From Erinaceus europaeus (taxonomy: Eukaryota > Chordata > Mammalia > Eulipotyphla > Erinaceidae), in assembly GCF_950295315.1 (NCBI RefSeq), contig NC_080164.1, positions 60,420,003-60,484,002 on the forward strand: a DNA stretch of 64,000 nt, written 5' to 3'. The stretch's first letter is position 1; the number at the start of each line of letters is the position of its first letter. This document shows positions 44,901 to 55,687 of this stretch, in pieces. Under the pieces are notes generated by a model. It had not been told where the DNA came from. It worked only from the letters and a program-made list of their open reading frames with translations, and did not search any database. The translations under genes and the position numbers were made by a program.

Positions 44901-44911
44901 AATTAAATCTA

Positions 44912-46760
44912 TACTGTATTCTTGACATTGTTGATTGGGCTAGTGAGATGGGAAATTTTGAAGTGACACTAGGTATTCTTTCTTTAATCTCACAAGTGGA
45001 TATCCTACAAGATGTTTTGCTTCAAAAATTTTTTATTATATATTGTTCATCCAAAATTTTCTAAGTTATTACTGTTAAGAAATAATTGAAAAGTACCTTT
45101 TAAATACATTGGCTACTTTAAATGATTCTGTAAAACTACTTAGATCATTATAAAGAATACTACCTTTGGAATTTGGCAAAGGTTTTTCTTTCTACTTTAT
45201 CACTTAATATACTTGTGTTTTTTGACCATCAGATTATTCTCTCTAATATCAGGTATCTCCCTTTATTATAAAATGAGAAAAATACCTTTGGAGATTTAAT
45301 ACTGAGATTAAATGAGATGCTATATGAACTGTTCCCAAGTGCAGCAGAGCTCTAGTGATAATCCATCCTAGCTTCTGTGTGCTTCTATTTAAATCATCCA
45401 TAACAGAACTTATAATATGTTAAAATTGCAACCATTCTTAGCTTCCCTTTCCCCTTACCTTAATCCTTCGCCTTACTATTCAATAAATGAATCTATGGGT
45501 GGAATTTCTCTATGTGGAAATTTAATTTGAAGGAGAAAAAGAGAAAAGTGAGGTAGCTTTCTGAGTCTTCAAACAAAACTAATAGTGACTTTTAGTTCCA
45601 TTTTGAGTTAAACTCATGTGGTCTGTTAATGAAAGATTTCAAAAAGTCTATTTTTCTTTCTTTCTTTCTTTCTTTTTCCCTAAATGTGTCTGAGTGGAGA
45701 AGGAATCAGATACATTCTGAAGGTCTTTATTTTGACAGCTGAAACCCATATACCTAGATCACCAAATATGATTCTTTCCACATCTAATATGTTTGCAGGA
45801 TTTTTAATCTCTTTCCTTTGTGAATTGTTAATTTTCTTCCCTCTCATCAAAGATATATCTTTGAGATGTTTGGCTTGGAGGTGAGGGTGAAGGAAGTTTA
45901 TTCATCTTCTGCTTCAAATTATCATCTGTTCCTACAATTTACACAAACAATTCCAACTGATTTTGTTCAGTTTTGCTAGGAAAAAAATATTCAGACTTTC
46001 AGATTTTAACTCTTCTTTATAAGTGTAGTTTCTCTCCATGATAGTAGTTGAGTATTTGGGGGGTGAAAACACAACTGGCCTGATTTCCTAGAGGAGGGAA
46101 AAAAATTACAGAGAACTCGGAGAAGGTGCAGCCTGGTTCTTCCTGTCATGGGCACGCTGTCTATTTCTCCCTGGGTGCAGCATTATCTAGTATCTCATCT
46201 AGTATCTCTGGCTGGAGGACGTAGCTCATCTGGCAGCTTAGAGCCCTCCCTGTCTTCCAGAACTGGTTGGTACAGCTTTACTTGGACTCCTGTTGATCTA
46301 CAAACTCCTCTCAGGTCTAGTGCAGCTACAGCTCTCACTTGAAACTATTTCCTTTCATTTTCAAATTCCCTATTGTAGGTTTCCTAGGCAGACTTCCAGC
46401 TAATTCTGGGTCCTCATCTATACTTTTTGGATATCAGCTGATGGAACCTCAGTGTCTGTTAGTGACTGAACCTTCTAAGCTACCAATTTTACCTTTTCAC
46501 AGTTGTGGTTGTAAGACTTCATCTTCTAGTTCCAAAAGAAGAATTAGTGCCTTCAGTATCTCTGCTACTTACCTCATTACTTCTCTGTTTCTGAGCGGGA
46601 GACCAAAGGACATTAAAAGCTGTATTTCTATCTATCTCCTATTTTTTTTTTTTTTGTTTTTTCATTCTTCTTCAATCAACTCCCAAGATCCCACCATGCA
46701 GGGGTTATTCAATTTAATTTTTTCCTTATGTGAAACTCTGTTCTCATCACTGAACCTAAG
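44912..46760. other. Mostly unassigned; MIR-like segment and an unexplained denser block
   Basis: 45230-45330 resembles the 3' half of MIR (aaaatgagaaaaatacc ... gattaaatgagatgc). A (TTCT)n run lies at about 45654-45676. 46090-46640 is less AT-rich and contains a 148-codon frame (46339-46785) without recognisable domains. T run at 46640-46655. Confidence 0.4.
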
Positions 46761-46766
46761 TGATAC

Positions 46767-47030
46767 ATATTTTTTTAATTTATAAAATGAAAATTTTGAC
46801 AAGACTATAGGGTAAGAGGGGTACATTTCAACACAGTGCCCACCCCCAGAGCTCCAGATTCAGTCCTCTCCATTGATAGCTTCCCTATTCTGTATCCCTC
46901 TGGGAGCATGGACCCAGGATAATTGTGAGGTACAGAAGGTGGAAGGTCTGGCTTCTGTAATTGCTTCCCCACTGAACATGGGCATTGACAGATTGATCCA
47001 TACTCCCAGCCTATCTCTCTCTTCTTTATT
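46767..47030 (-). mobile_element. Family X, 5'-truncated, minus strand
   Basis: tttttttaatttataaaatg ... actatagggtaagaggggtac ... ctctgggagcatggaccc ... gggcattgacagattgatcc. Only the last ~260 bp of the family is present. Confidence 0.8.
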
Positions 47031-47261
47031 TACTTTTATAGCCATCAGGATTACCCCTGTCCAAAGGCAAACAACTATTTTATAGAAACTAGCAGCTATC
47101 TGCATTAAATGAGAAAGTCTTTCCCACTACTAACTGGAGCTATGCTGAGATAGTCTATCTATTACAATATATTTTAAAATATCCCAGAAGAAAAGAAAAG
47201 CAACAGTAAAGTGGGAAAAGCCTAAAAAAAAAATGCTGCCATTTGTGGGCCTAATGAATTC

Positions 47262-47602
47262 CTTTCTTTCTTTCTTTCTTTTCCTTTCTTCTTCCTTTTT
47301 TTTTTTTTGTCCCCAGTGTTATCATTAGGGCTCATGCCTGCACTATATGAATCCATTGCTCCTGGAAGCCATTTTTCCCATTTTTGTTGCCCTTGTTGCT
47401 AGATAGGACAGAGGGAAATCAAGAGAGAAGGGGGAAAGCAGAGAGGGGAAGAGAAAGACAGACACCTGTATACCGGATTCATCGCTTATGAGGCGATACC
47501 CCTGCAGTTGGGGAACCAGGGGCTCGAACCGGAATTCTTAACACAGTCCTTGCATTTCGTAACATGTGCACTGAGCTACTCACTGAGCTACCGCCCAGCC
47601 CC
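47262..47602 (-). mobile_element. SINE-A-long, minus strand
   Basis: Terminal block ccccagtgttatcattaggg ... ccattgctcctggaagcc, gataggacagagggaaatc, gggctcgaaccggaattc, gctaccgcccagcccc. TSD atgaattc on both sides. The left edge has (TTTC)n. A short duplicated cactgagctac occurs near 47568-47590. Confidence 0.9.
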
Positions 47603-47689
47603 ATGAATTCTTACTAACACTGTTTCTCAAGCATCTTTTTTTATCCAGCTCCTTGTCTTAAATTGAACTAATATATCAAATATTCTAGA

Positions 47690-47845
47690 TAAAAGAAAGC
47701 ATCTGGTTGAATGCACAGGTCACCATGCAGGAAAAAGCTTTACGAGTGATGAAGTTGTGTTGTAGATGTCTCTCTCTCTCTCCCCATCTCCCCTCTCCCT
47801 CTAGATTTCTTTCTGTCTCCATCAAATAATGTAAAAATAAATGTA
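47690..47845 (+). mobile_element. SINE-B fragment, plus strand
   Basis: gcatctggttgaatgcacagg, gtcaccatgcaggaaaaagc, CT-rich tract, ctccatcaaataatg. Part of the middle is missing. Confidence 0.7.
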
Positions 47846-48049
47846 TTTTTTAAAAAAGAAAGTAGCCAATACAATATTTTCCTAAATCATCAAAGTGATT
47901 AAATCAGTGTTTTATTACTTTCCTTATCTAAATATCGTTTCCTTTTAACTAAAGTAACCAAAAGAATGAAGGAATGAATTATTTAATATGTTTATTTAGT
48001 ATGTTTTTAATGAATACCTAAGCTCCTTATAGGGATAGGAATAAGAATT

Positions 48050-48195
48050 TGAACAAGGACTGTCAAGATAGCTTACCTAGGAGAATATCTGCTTTGCCAT
48101 GGCCTAACCCCTACCACATTTTGGTGCTATAGTCTTTCCCTTTCTCTGTCCCTGTTTCTCTCTTTCTATCTAAAATATGATAAAAACCTCATTGA
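48050..48195 (+). mobile_element. SINE-C-like, plus strand
   Basis: ggactgtcaagatagcttacc, ctttgccatggcctaaccc, CT-rich tract, ctatctaaaatatgataaa. Confidence 0.55.
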
Positions 48196-48356
48196 TGACC
48201 AAAATAAGTAAACAAGATAGAAAATAACCTCTAACCTCACAAAGCTTATATGGATATAAGTGGAAATGCACAATAAATAAAATAAATGTTGTATAACATC
48301 AAGTTATTGAGTACTTACTGATTTTCACCATATTGTAATGTTTGCAAAGTTCCACA

Positions 48357-48496
48357 TTTTTTTTTATTTAAGAAAAGATTAATTAACAAAACCATAGGGT
48401 AGGAGGGGTACAACTCCACACAATTCCCACCACCCAATCTCCATATCCCACCCCCTCCCCTGATAGCTTTCCCATTCTCCATCCCTCTGGAAGCAT
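48357..48496 (-). mobile_element. Family X, severely 5'-truncated, minus strand
   Basis: A 140-bp copy: taattaacaaaaccatagg, gtacaactccacacaattcc, cctctggaagcataag. Exact 10-bp TSD aagttccaca at 48347-48356 and 48497-48506. Confidence 0.88.
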
Positions 48497-48506
48497 AAGT
48501 TCCACA

Positions 48507-49154
48507 ATTTTTAAAAGTTGATTTCCCATGGTCTTAATCTTCAAGAGCTACATGTGAAACAATTAGAAACCAAATATGGTTTATGACATTATAACAAATA
48601 TAAAAGTAGTGAACAATAGCATAGACATCAGAATCTTTAATCATAGTGTTGAGTCACATTTTAATTTATTAAGCTTTTCATATCAATGGATCATTTGCAC
48701 GGATACAAATATACTAAGGTAGATGAAGTATATATCATCTCCATTTTATGATCAATAGTTAGTTCCAGAACCAGCACCAATGTTTTGGACCCATACTCGG
48801 TATGAAATCAGGATAGGGAAGAGAAATAAATGTATGCTAAGAGGGCTAACAGAGATATAGACACAGAATAAAAAAAAAAAAAACAGGGAATAAAAGAAGT
48901 TATCAAGATCTCATCTGTTTTATATTTGAATAGGTAAAACAAAGATTATAATAAAAGATTAACAACCAAGCTATATTATTCATGTTTAAAGAAATGTCAT
49001 TCTCAATATACATTGAGGTTTGGTTCGGTAAATTATTCCATGCAACCAAAGCATAACTTTCCCTCCTTTGTAAATTCTGTTTATTCACAACTCAAAATGT
49101 AACTCTTGTTAGAGGGCAGTTATTTGTTTCTGCAACTCTCATCTTGTTTTGAAA
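48507..49154. other. Unassigned AT-rich sequence
   Basis: A run at about 48870-48885; no gene. Confidence 0.5.
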
Positions 49155-49164
49155 CTTAACATTG

Positions 49165-50276
49165 GGGGGTTCCCGGAAGATGGCAGACTGAGAAGCTGCT
49201 AGTGGCTTGAGCTCTGACCACATCTTCTGTAAACGGCTGTGTAATTGATATGCAGACTCTCTCAAAAGCCTAGATCAAGTAGATCAGAAGCATCCAATAG
49301 CACAGATATATACAAGATACTGGGTACTGTACAGCAAACCATAACAAAAGGACTTTTCAAAGTTAACCCAATTACCAAATAATGTGATGATAACATTAAC
49401 TATCGATTGTCTTTTTGAACCCTAAGACAGCAGGAATCTCACATTTCCACTAGAGAGCCTCTACTTCCCCCATTCCTGGAACCCTTGGATAGAGCCCACT
49501 TTCCCGTATGCCTCTCCCAATCCATATCAAATAATGTTGCTTCTGCCGATCGCAACCTAATCAACACAACAATTTCCACCTCAACATGCTTCACTTCAGA
49601 CTGTGTCCAGAGACTTCACGTGTGGAATGACAACCCTTCAGCTTCACCTTTCCTTTCATAGTATACTCTAATTCCATCTCAGGTGGTTCACTTTCTAACA
49701 AAGTCCCAAAACCTAGATATACACCAGTTGCTGTGAGAGAGAGCATATGTTCACACGTATCCATAAAATATTGCAAAATATATACCTGAAAGCAGAAGTA
49801 CACTAGAGTTTGCAGTGAGTATCCCCCTAACACTTCCTCTCCACTAATCCAAACTTTGGGTCCATGATTGCTCAACAATTTGTTTGGCTTTGTATGTTAA
49901 CTCTCTTTTCAGTCACCAGGTTCCAGATGTCATCAGGATGCCGGCCAGGCTTCCCTGGACTGAAGACCCCACCAATGTGTCCTGGAGCTCAGCTTCCCCA
50001 GAGACACACCTTACTAAGGAAAGAGAGAGGCAGACTGGGAGTATGGACCGACCAGTCAACTCCCATGTTCAGCGGGGAAGCAATCACAGAAGCCAGACCT
50101 TCCACCTTCTACAACCCACAATGACCCTGGGTCCATGCTCCCAGAGGGATAGAGAGTGGGAAAGCTATCAGGGGAGGGGGTGAGATATGGAGATTGGGTG
50201 GTGGGAATTGTGTGGAGTTGTACCCCTTCTACCCTATGGTTTTGTTAATTAATCCTTTCTTAAATAAAAAAAAAAA
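49165..50276 (+). mobile_element. Family X with an L1-like 5' end, plus strand
   Basis: Begins ggggttcccggaagatggc, which looks like the start of a mammalian L1 5' UTR. It then passes through cttcacttcagactgtgtcc, gaccctgggtccatgctcc and gtgtggagttgtacccc to ttcttaaataaa and an A tail (50265-50276). TSD ttaacattg at 49156-49164 and 50278-50286. Copies at 54807 and 60766 contain an internal section missing here, so this copy is internally deleted. The 86-99 codon frames are shadows. Confidence 0.85.
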
Positions 50277-50286
50277 GTTAACATTG

Positions 50287-50678
50287 TGTCTCTCTGTTTA
50301 AGACAAACATTTTCACCTGGAATTTTTATTTTACTTTTACCTTTGACATATTTGATCTCTTTGCCCCAATAAGTTTCTTTTTAGGTTAAGTTTATAGATA
50401 TGATAATTCTGCTAACTGCTAAAGCTGAAGAAAACCTTGCTGATATCTTTCCTTCCTTTTTATCCTCTCTTTTCTGAAAGCCAGTCACTAGTTACCACCT
50501 ACATTTGCTTTGTCTCTTTCCTTTCTACTGTTTCCGTTTACTGTGGACAAGACTTGTCACTTGATTCTTACCAAGAAAATATGACAAATGTGATTTGTTG
50601 TTGTTGTTGTTGTTCAATTACATTACAGAAAATTGTAACTACACCTTGATACCAGACTACTCCCCTTACTCTTTTTCA
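50287..50678. other. Unassigned sequence
   Basis: A short (TTG)n run at about 50597-50614; no gene. Confidence 0.5.
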
Positions 50679-50679
50679 A

Positions 50680-50805
50680 AATAATTTTTACAGAGAGAGG
50701 GAGAGATCCAAGCCCAAGCACTGTTCCAGCTATATATGGTCCCAGGGATCAAACCTGGGGCTGTGTAGTCCTGTGATTTGCCTAATAACCCACCTTCCTG
50801 GTTGC
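50680..50805 (-). mobile_element. SINE-C-like, minus strand
   Basis: gagagagggagagatccaagc, ggtcccagggatcaaacctgg, ctaataacccaccttcctgg. Confidence 0.6.
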
Positions 50806-51205
50806 TCTTCTGATAGATTTGATGACACTACCATTGAATAGACCCACATGACAATGAAATTCTTGACCTGACAGATGGCAAGTTACTCTGGCCTTTATCT
50901 GATAATTTAAATGGGCCTGAGTCCTGTGGATTACCATGGGAGTTTAGAAGCAGATCCTTCCTCAATCAATCCTCACTTGAGTCTCCTGTAATTGTCATTG
51001 CATTATGAGAGATACTGAAGTAGTCAGTACAACTAAGTCATTTGGAATTTCAAATTCACAGAAATTATGAGATAATATATGTGTGTGGTTTAAGGACACT
51101 AGGTTTATATTAATTTGTTATGTAGCCATAAATACTTTGTATCTTTAGGTAGCTAATAAGTATTAGTTTAATAAATTAAAAACATTCTTTATATTCTTAT
51201 ATGTT
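50806..51205. other. Unassigned AT-rich sequence
   Basis: No gene or recognised repeat. Confidence 0.5.
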
Positions 51206-51209
51206 AAGA

Positions 51210-51210
51210 G

Positions 51211-51255
<45 letters not shown>
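51210..51255. repeat. (AT)n microsatellite at an L1 boundary
   Basis: Alternating TA with one TGTA interruption, immediately before L1 3' UTR sequence. Confidence 0.95.
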
Positions 51256-51261
<6 letters not shown>

Positions 51262-51267
51262 TTTTAA

Positions 51268-51590
51268 ATCATGTTGAGTGAAATAAGTCAGAAACAGAAG
51301 GATGAATATGGGATGATCTCACTCTCAGGCAGAAGTTGAAAAACAAGACCAGAAAAGAAAACACAAGTAGAACCTGAAGTGGAATTGGCATATTTCACCA
51401 AAGTAAAAGACTCTGGAGTGGGTGGGTGGGTGGGGAGAATACAGGTCCATGAAGGATGATAAATGACATAGTGGGGGTTGTATTATTAAATGGGAATCTG
51501 GGGAATGTTATGCATGTACAAACTATTGTATTTACTGTTGAATGTAAAACATTAATTCCCCAATAAAGAAATAAATTTAAAAAAAAAGAT
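51268..51590 (+). mobile_element. Young L1 3' UTR, plus strand
   Basis: Very close to 34450-34760: catgttgagtgaaataagtc, gatgaatatgggatgatctc, ggcagaagttgaaaaacaag, ttccccaataaagaaataaa plus an A tail. A four-tract G run lies at 51420-51435. Confidence 0.88.
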
Positions 51591-51599
51591 TGCTTTTGA

Positions 51600-52550
51600 A
51601 CACTGAACCATAAAAAAATAAATTCCATTTGATTGTGGTGCATAGTTCTTTTTATATATTTATGAATTTGATTTGCTGAATATTTTTTAAAAAGAGTATA
51701 TATATGTGTATATATATGCATATATATACATTCAATAGAATTTTCTTAAAATATGAAAAATGCCTCTTAAAAGTTAAGAAAATTAATTTAGAAAAAGGGA
51801 CACTCAGTCTCAAAGCATTTATTTTTTCATATTGAATAATTATGGAGTGTGGTAAATAAGGTAGTTTTAGTTATTTCAGTTAGTACTTTTGTGTTTTGGT
51901 TGTTGTTTGATGGTTAAAATCTCTGCTGTCACTGAATGCATGTAATTAAATGTGTGATCTGCATTTTCACACATCAGTTAATTAAACCTTTGTCTGTAGA
52001 CACAAGGTGAACATTCCTTTTATTTTCTCACAGAGACTTTGAAGTTCCAAAGTCATTTTAGCCATAAGTTTTAAGGAGTCTGCTTAATTAAATTTGTGTT
52101 ATGTTCTGAGATCCTCATCACCAACAGCACACTACATGATGCTGATAGACGTACAGAAGGAAAATCACATTATAAATTGAAATGATGCAAACATATCAAA
52201 AATTGAAATTCCATAGAAGTTACCTCACTTGGCAAAGACTAATATCAGATGTCCCTTAATAATTCATATTTTCAATAAAATATTTAAAATCAGTTTTTTT
52301 CTCTTGAGAAAAAAGTTTCAACAAATAGCATCTACATGATAGAGTGACATAGAAGAAATACATATTTTTAAAAAATGAATACTAGAAAGGAATAAGGTAT
52401 CAGAAAGGAAAGTATTTATTACCAAAATGGAGTTAATAATAATTGTTTTTGTATTAGTGCTGTCTAGAACTTTGCAATGGCTTTAAATGCTGCTTCTATG
52501 GTACTTAGATTCTTCTCTCTTTAACCCATCATTTTCATTCTGTCTCATAC
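51600..52550. other. Unassigned AT-rich sequence
   Basis: Contains short alternating TA/TG near 51696-51730. No gene. Confidence 0.5.
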
Positions 52551-52554
52551 CTTC

Positions 52555-52706
52555 AGGGTGAGACCATGGAGACAATATTTTGCATTACTCCTATTGTTTG
52601 TTCAGATAGTTTTCTCAGCTTTTACCACAATAAGCCAGAGCTGAGTAGTGCTCCAGTCTCTTTTTTTCTCTCTGTTAGTCTCTCTATACTGAAAATATTT
52701 TAAAAC
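52555..52706 (+). mobile_element. SINE-C-like, plus strand
   Basis: gggtgagaccatggagacaa, cacaataagccagagctgag, tagtgctccagtctc and a CT-rich stretch. Its A-rich tail passes into the GAA microsatellite. Confidence 0.6.
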
Positions 52707-52880
52707 AGAAGAAGAAGAAGAAGAAGAAGAAGAAGAAGAAGAAGAAGAAGAAGAAGGAGAAGGAGAAGGAGAAGGAGAAGGAGAAGGAGAAGGAGAAGGA
52801 GAAGGAGAAGGAGAAGGAGAAGGAGAAGGAGAAGGAGAAGGAGAGGAAGAGGAAGAAGAAGAAGAAGAAGGAAAAAGACA
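52707..52880. repeat. GAA / GAAGGA compound microsatellite, about 170 bp
   Basis: Pure purine strand: about 15 GAA units, then a long GGAGAA/GAAGGA run, then GAGGAA and GAA again. It grew from the tail of the adjacent SINE. Confidence 0.98.
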
Positions 52881-52884
52881 GGAC

Positions 52885-53285
52885 AGTAGAGTGTTTGGCA
52901 GAAGTTCTTGCTGAAAATAAGTTTTGTACTTGAAATCCTAATTTTAAAGCATAATCTGGAAATCTAAAAAATTGAAAACACAGGAAATCATATTTAACTA
53001 AAAATACAAATGGAAATTCAGTCAGTGTAAGTAACCATTCTTGAAGGCATATTTAACAAAAATTATAAATTAAATTTTAATCTAAGTAGTTAAAGTTAAT
53101 TTTATCTTTTTGATTCAAATGAAGCAGCGATGAAATGTGGGTGAAGGTTGATGAGCCAACAGTGTAGCATTTTGTGAGCAGTGTGAATTTTGCTTAATTC
53201 AAGTAACACTGGCTTGTCACAACTGAGTTTCAGGTAGATAGCCTTATAAATTACAGTATGATTTCTTAAAGAATTTTTAAAACTT
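52885..53285. other. Unassigned AT-rich sequence
   Basis: No gene or recognised repeat. Confidence 0.5.
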
Positions 53286-53289
53286 ACTT

Positions 53290-53420
53290 AAATAGTAAGA
53301 TTGAGGATGACAGAGACAGACAATCAAAGAATCAAAACACCTAGATATGGTGCCAGGGATTAACTGCAGGGTCTCATGCCAGTTTTTTGCAATATTGCTG
53401 AGCTGTCTCCCTGGCTGTTA
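53290..53420 (-). mobile_element. SINE-C-like, minus strand
   Basis: atatggtgccagggattaac, gggtctcatgccagt, gctgagctgtctccctggc. Confidence 0.6.
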
Positions 53421-53449
53421 GAGTATGTGAACTTTTATGGTCAACTGTT

Positions 53450-53658
53450 TTCTTTTTATTATTTTAATTTATTTATTGGTTAGATACAGATAGAAATCAG
53501 AGAATGGAGGTGATAGGGAGACAGAGAGACACCTGCTATACTGCTTCACCACTCACAAAGCTTTCCCCCTGCAGGTGGGAACCAGGGGCTCGGACCTGAA
53601 TCCTTGTGTATTGTAATGTGTGCGTTTAACCAGGTGTGCTATCGCCCACCCAGCCCCC
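53450..53658 (-). mobile_element. SINE-B, minus strand
   Basis: tttatttattggttagatac, cacctgctatactgcttc, ccccctgcaggtgggaacc, ctatcgcccacccagcccc. tcaact flanks both sides. Confidence 0.87.
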
Positions 53659-54054
53659 TCAACTATTATTTTATATGCTGCAAGTGGGATGAATTCCAAG
53701 AGAGAAGAAATGTAGGAAGTAGAATAAATAGTTAACAGAACAAAGAATGAGAACCTAGGTCCTCTCCAGACCTTTGTGTCTGGTATCTTCTTTTATAGTT
53801 TTATTGAGATATACTAGTAAAAAAAAAAAAAAAGCTGCACATGGGGGATTGGCAAAATATCTTGTACATCCCAGATACATCAATTGGTTTGTACCCCAGG
53901 TACATCAAATATTCTATGGCACTGGGAGAGCTTCCTTACTATGTTGTCCCCTATTTATCTCTTTCTAGAAATGTTGGCTCAGAATAGTGAACCTCCAGCA
54001 TAGACCTAGAGAGAGAGAGAGACAGAGACAGAGAAGAAGGACTGCATATAGATC

Positions 54055-54215
54055 CTAATAGTTCACATAGGAGAGTACCTACATTCCCGTGTGTGATCCA
54101 GGTTTAAGACCCAACACCACATGGGAGGTGCTATGGAACCACAAGAAGCTCTAATGCTGTGGTGCCTCTTTTCTCTATTATTCTCTTTTTCTGTGCCTGT
54201 CAAAATTTAAAAATG
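54055..54215 (+). mobile_element. SINE-C-like, plus strand
   Basis: gtgatccaggtttaagaccc, aacaccacatgggaggtgc, gatgctgtggtgcctc-like core and a CT-rich tract. Confidence 0.5.
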
Positions 54216-55561
54216 ACATAGGGTAGTAAAATCATGCATGCTTGAGTCTTTGGCTATAAAGTGTGCATGCTCACACACAAAAACACAAAAAAATAAATAA
54301 CTATATATTTAATATGAACACTTTGAGCTTAGATATTTGCAAACATCCATGACATTATCACTGCAGTAAGGAAATAGACATAGTCAGCCCTTCCCAAAGA
54401 TTTCCATGTGTCCTTTTGTTTTATTTTCTCACCCTTTGCTAGTGATATTACAACGTATTTAGCCTCTTAACACACAATGAAAGTTACTCTCTAAACACAG
54501 AGGATTGCTAGTTAAAGACAATGTCATTATCAGATATATTGAATTTATTTATTTATTTAACTGTCCTAACAAATGTAAACATATTGAGAAACAACTCTGG
54601 AGCTAGGCATGTGTTGCACCTAGTTAAGCATTCATATTACAGTATGCAAGGATCCAAGTTCAATCCCCTAGTCCCCACCTACAGGGGAAAGCTTCATGAG
54701 TGGTAAAGCAGGACTGGAGGTGTTTCTCTCTGTCTCTCTCTATCTCTATCTCCTCCTCCCCTTTCAATTTCTCTCTGTCTCTATCCAATAATTAATAAAT
54801 AAATAATTTTTTCAATTTTAATTTATTTATAAAAAGGAAACACTGACAAATAGATAGGATAAGGGGGGTACAACTCCACACAGTTTCTACCACCAGAACC
54901 CCATATCCCATCCCCTCCCCTGATAGCTTTCCTATTCTTTATCCCTCTGAGAGTATGGACTCAAGGTCATTGTGAGATGTAGAAGATGGAAGGTCTGACT
55001 TCTGTAATTACTTCCCTGTTGAACATGGGCGTTGACAGGTCGATCCATACTCCCAGCCTGCCTCTATCTTTCCCTAGTGGGGCAGGGTTCTGAGGAATTG
55101 GAGCTCCAGGACACATTGGTGGGGTTGTCTGTCCAAGGAAGTCTGGTTGGCATCATGCTAGTATCTGGAACCTGGTGACTGAAAAGAAAGTTAACATATA
55201 CAGACAAACAAGTTGTTGACTAATCATGAAACTAAAGGCTTGAGTAGTGCAGATGAAAATTGGGGGGGGGGGGCAGTCTTCATTTTGTAGATAGCTAGTA
55301 GACATATTTTAGTTATATTCTGTCTGACCTTAAAGCCAATGTCCCCCCGCCCCCCGTTCTGCTCCATGCTCCATTGCTGACACTATGGTCTATTTACATA
55401 ATCATTGTTTTGCCTGAAAGATCCCCACCATATTATCCCCTCAGGGTATTGATAATTCAGTTAAAACCATTGCAACAGTTGCTAAGGACACATCCACCTC
55501 CCCAGCATGCCTTTTGCCTTTCTCCACCCCCTTTCCTAGCCATTTCCGTTTTTGACTTGCC

Positions 55562-55622
55562 ACTTCCGGTTTTTACCCTATAAAGCCCGCTATTGGCGTG
55601 CATAGCAGGAGGTGGCCATTTT
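55562..55622 (+). promoter_or_regulatory. Predicted LTR promoter: ETS-like site, TATA box, YY1-like site
   Basis: acttccgg at 55562-55569 (an ETS/GABP-type core, with a weaker ttccg just upstream), tataaag at 55579-55585, and gccatttt at 55615-55622 (YY1-like). Transcription would start about 25-30 bp after the TATA box. This is motif reading only; activity is unknown. Confidence 0.55.
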
Positions 55623-55681
55623 GCTAGCTCCACATGACCTAAACCTGCTGTGCTCACACCCAACTCTGGGGCATCAGTATC

Positions 55682-55687
55682 AATAAA
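55682..55687 (+). terminator. LTR polyadenylation signal aataaa
   Basis: About 100 bp downstream of the TATA box and about 58 bp before the LTR end, the expected position at the end of the R region. Confidence 0.7.

Noticed and set aside
52707..52880. CRISPR-like or minisatellite array
   Set aside because: It is a simple GAA/GAAGGA microsatellite with no spacers, growing from a SINE tail.
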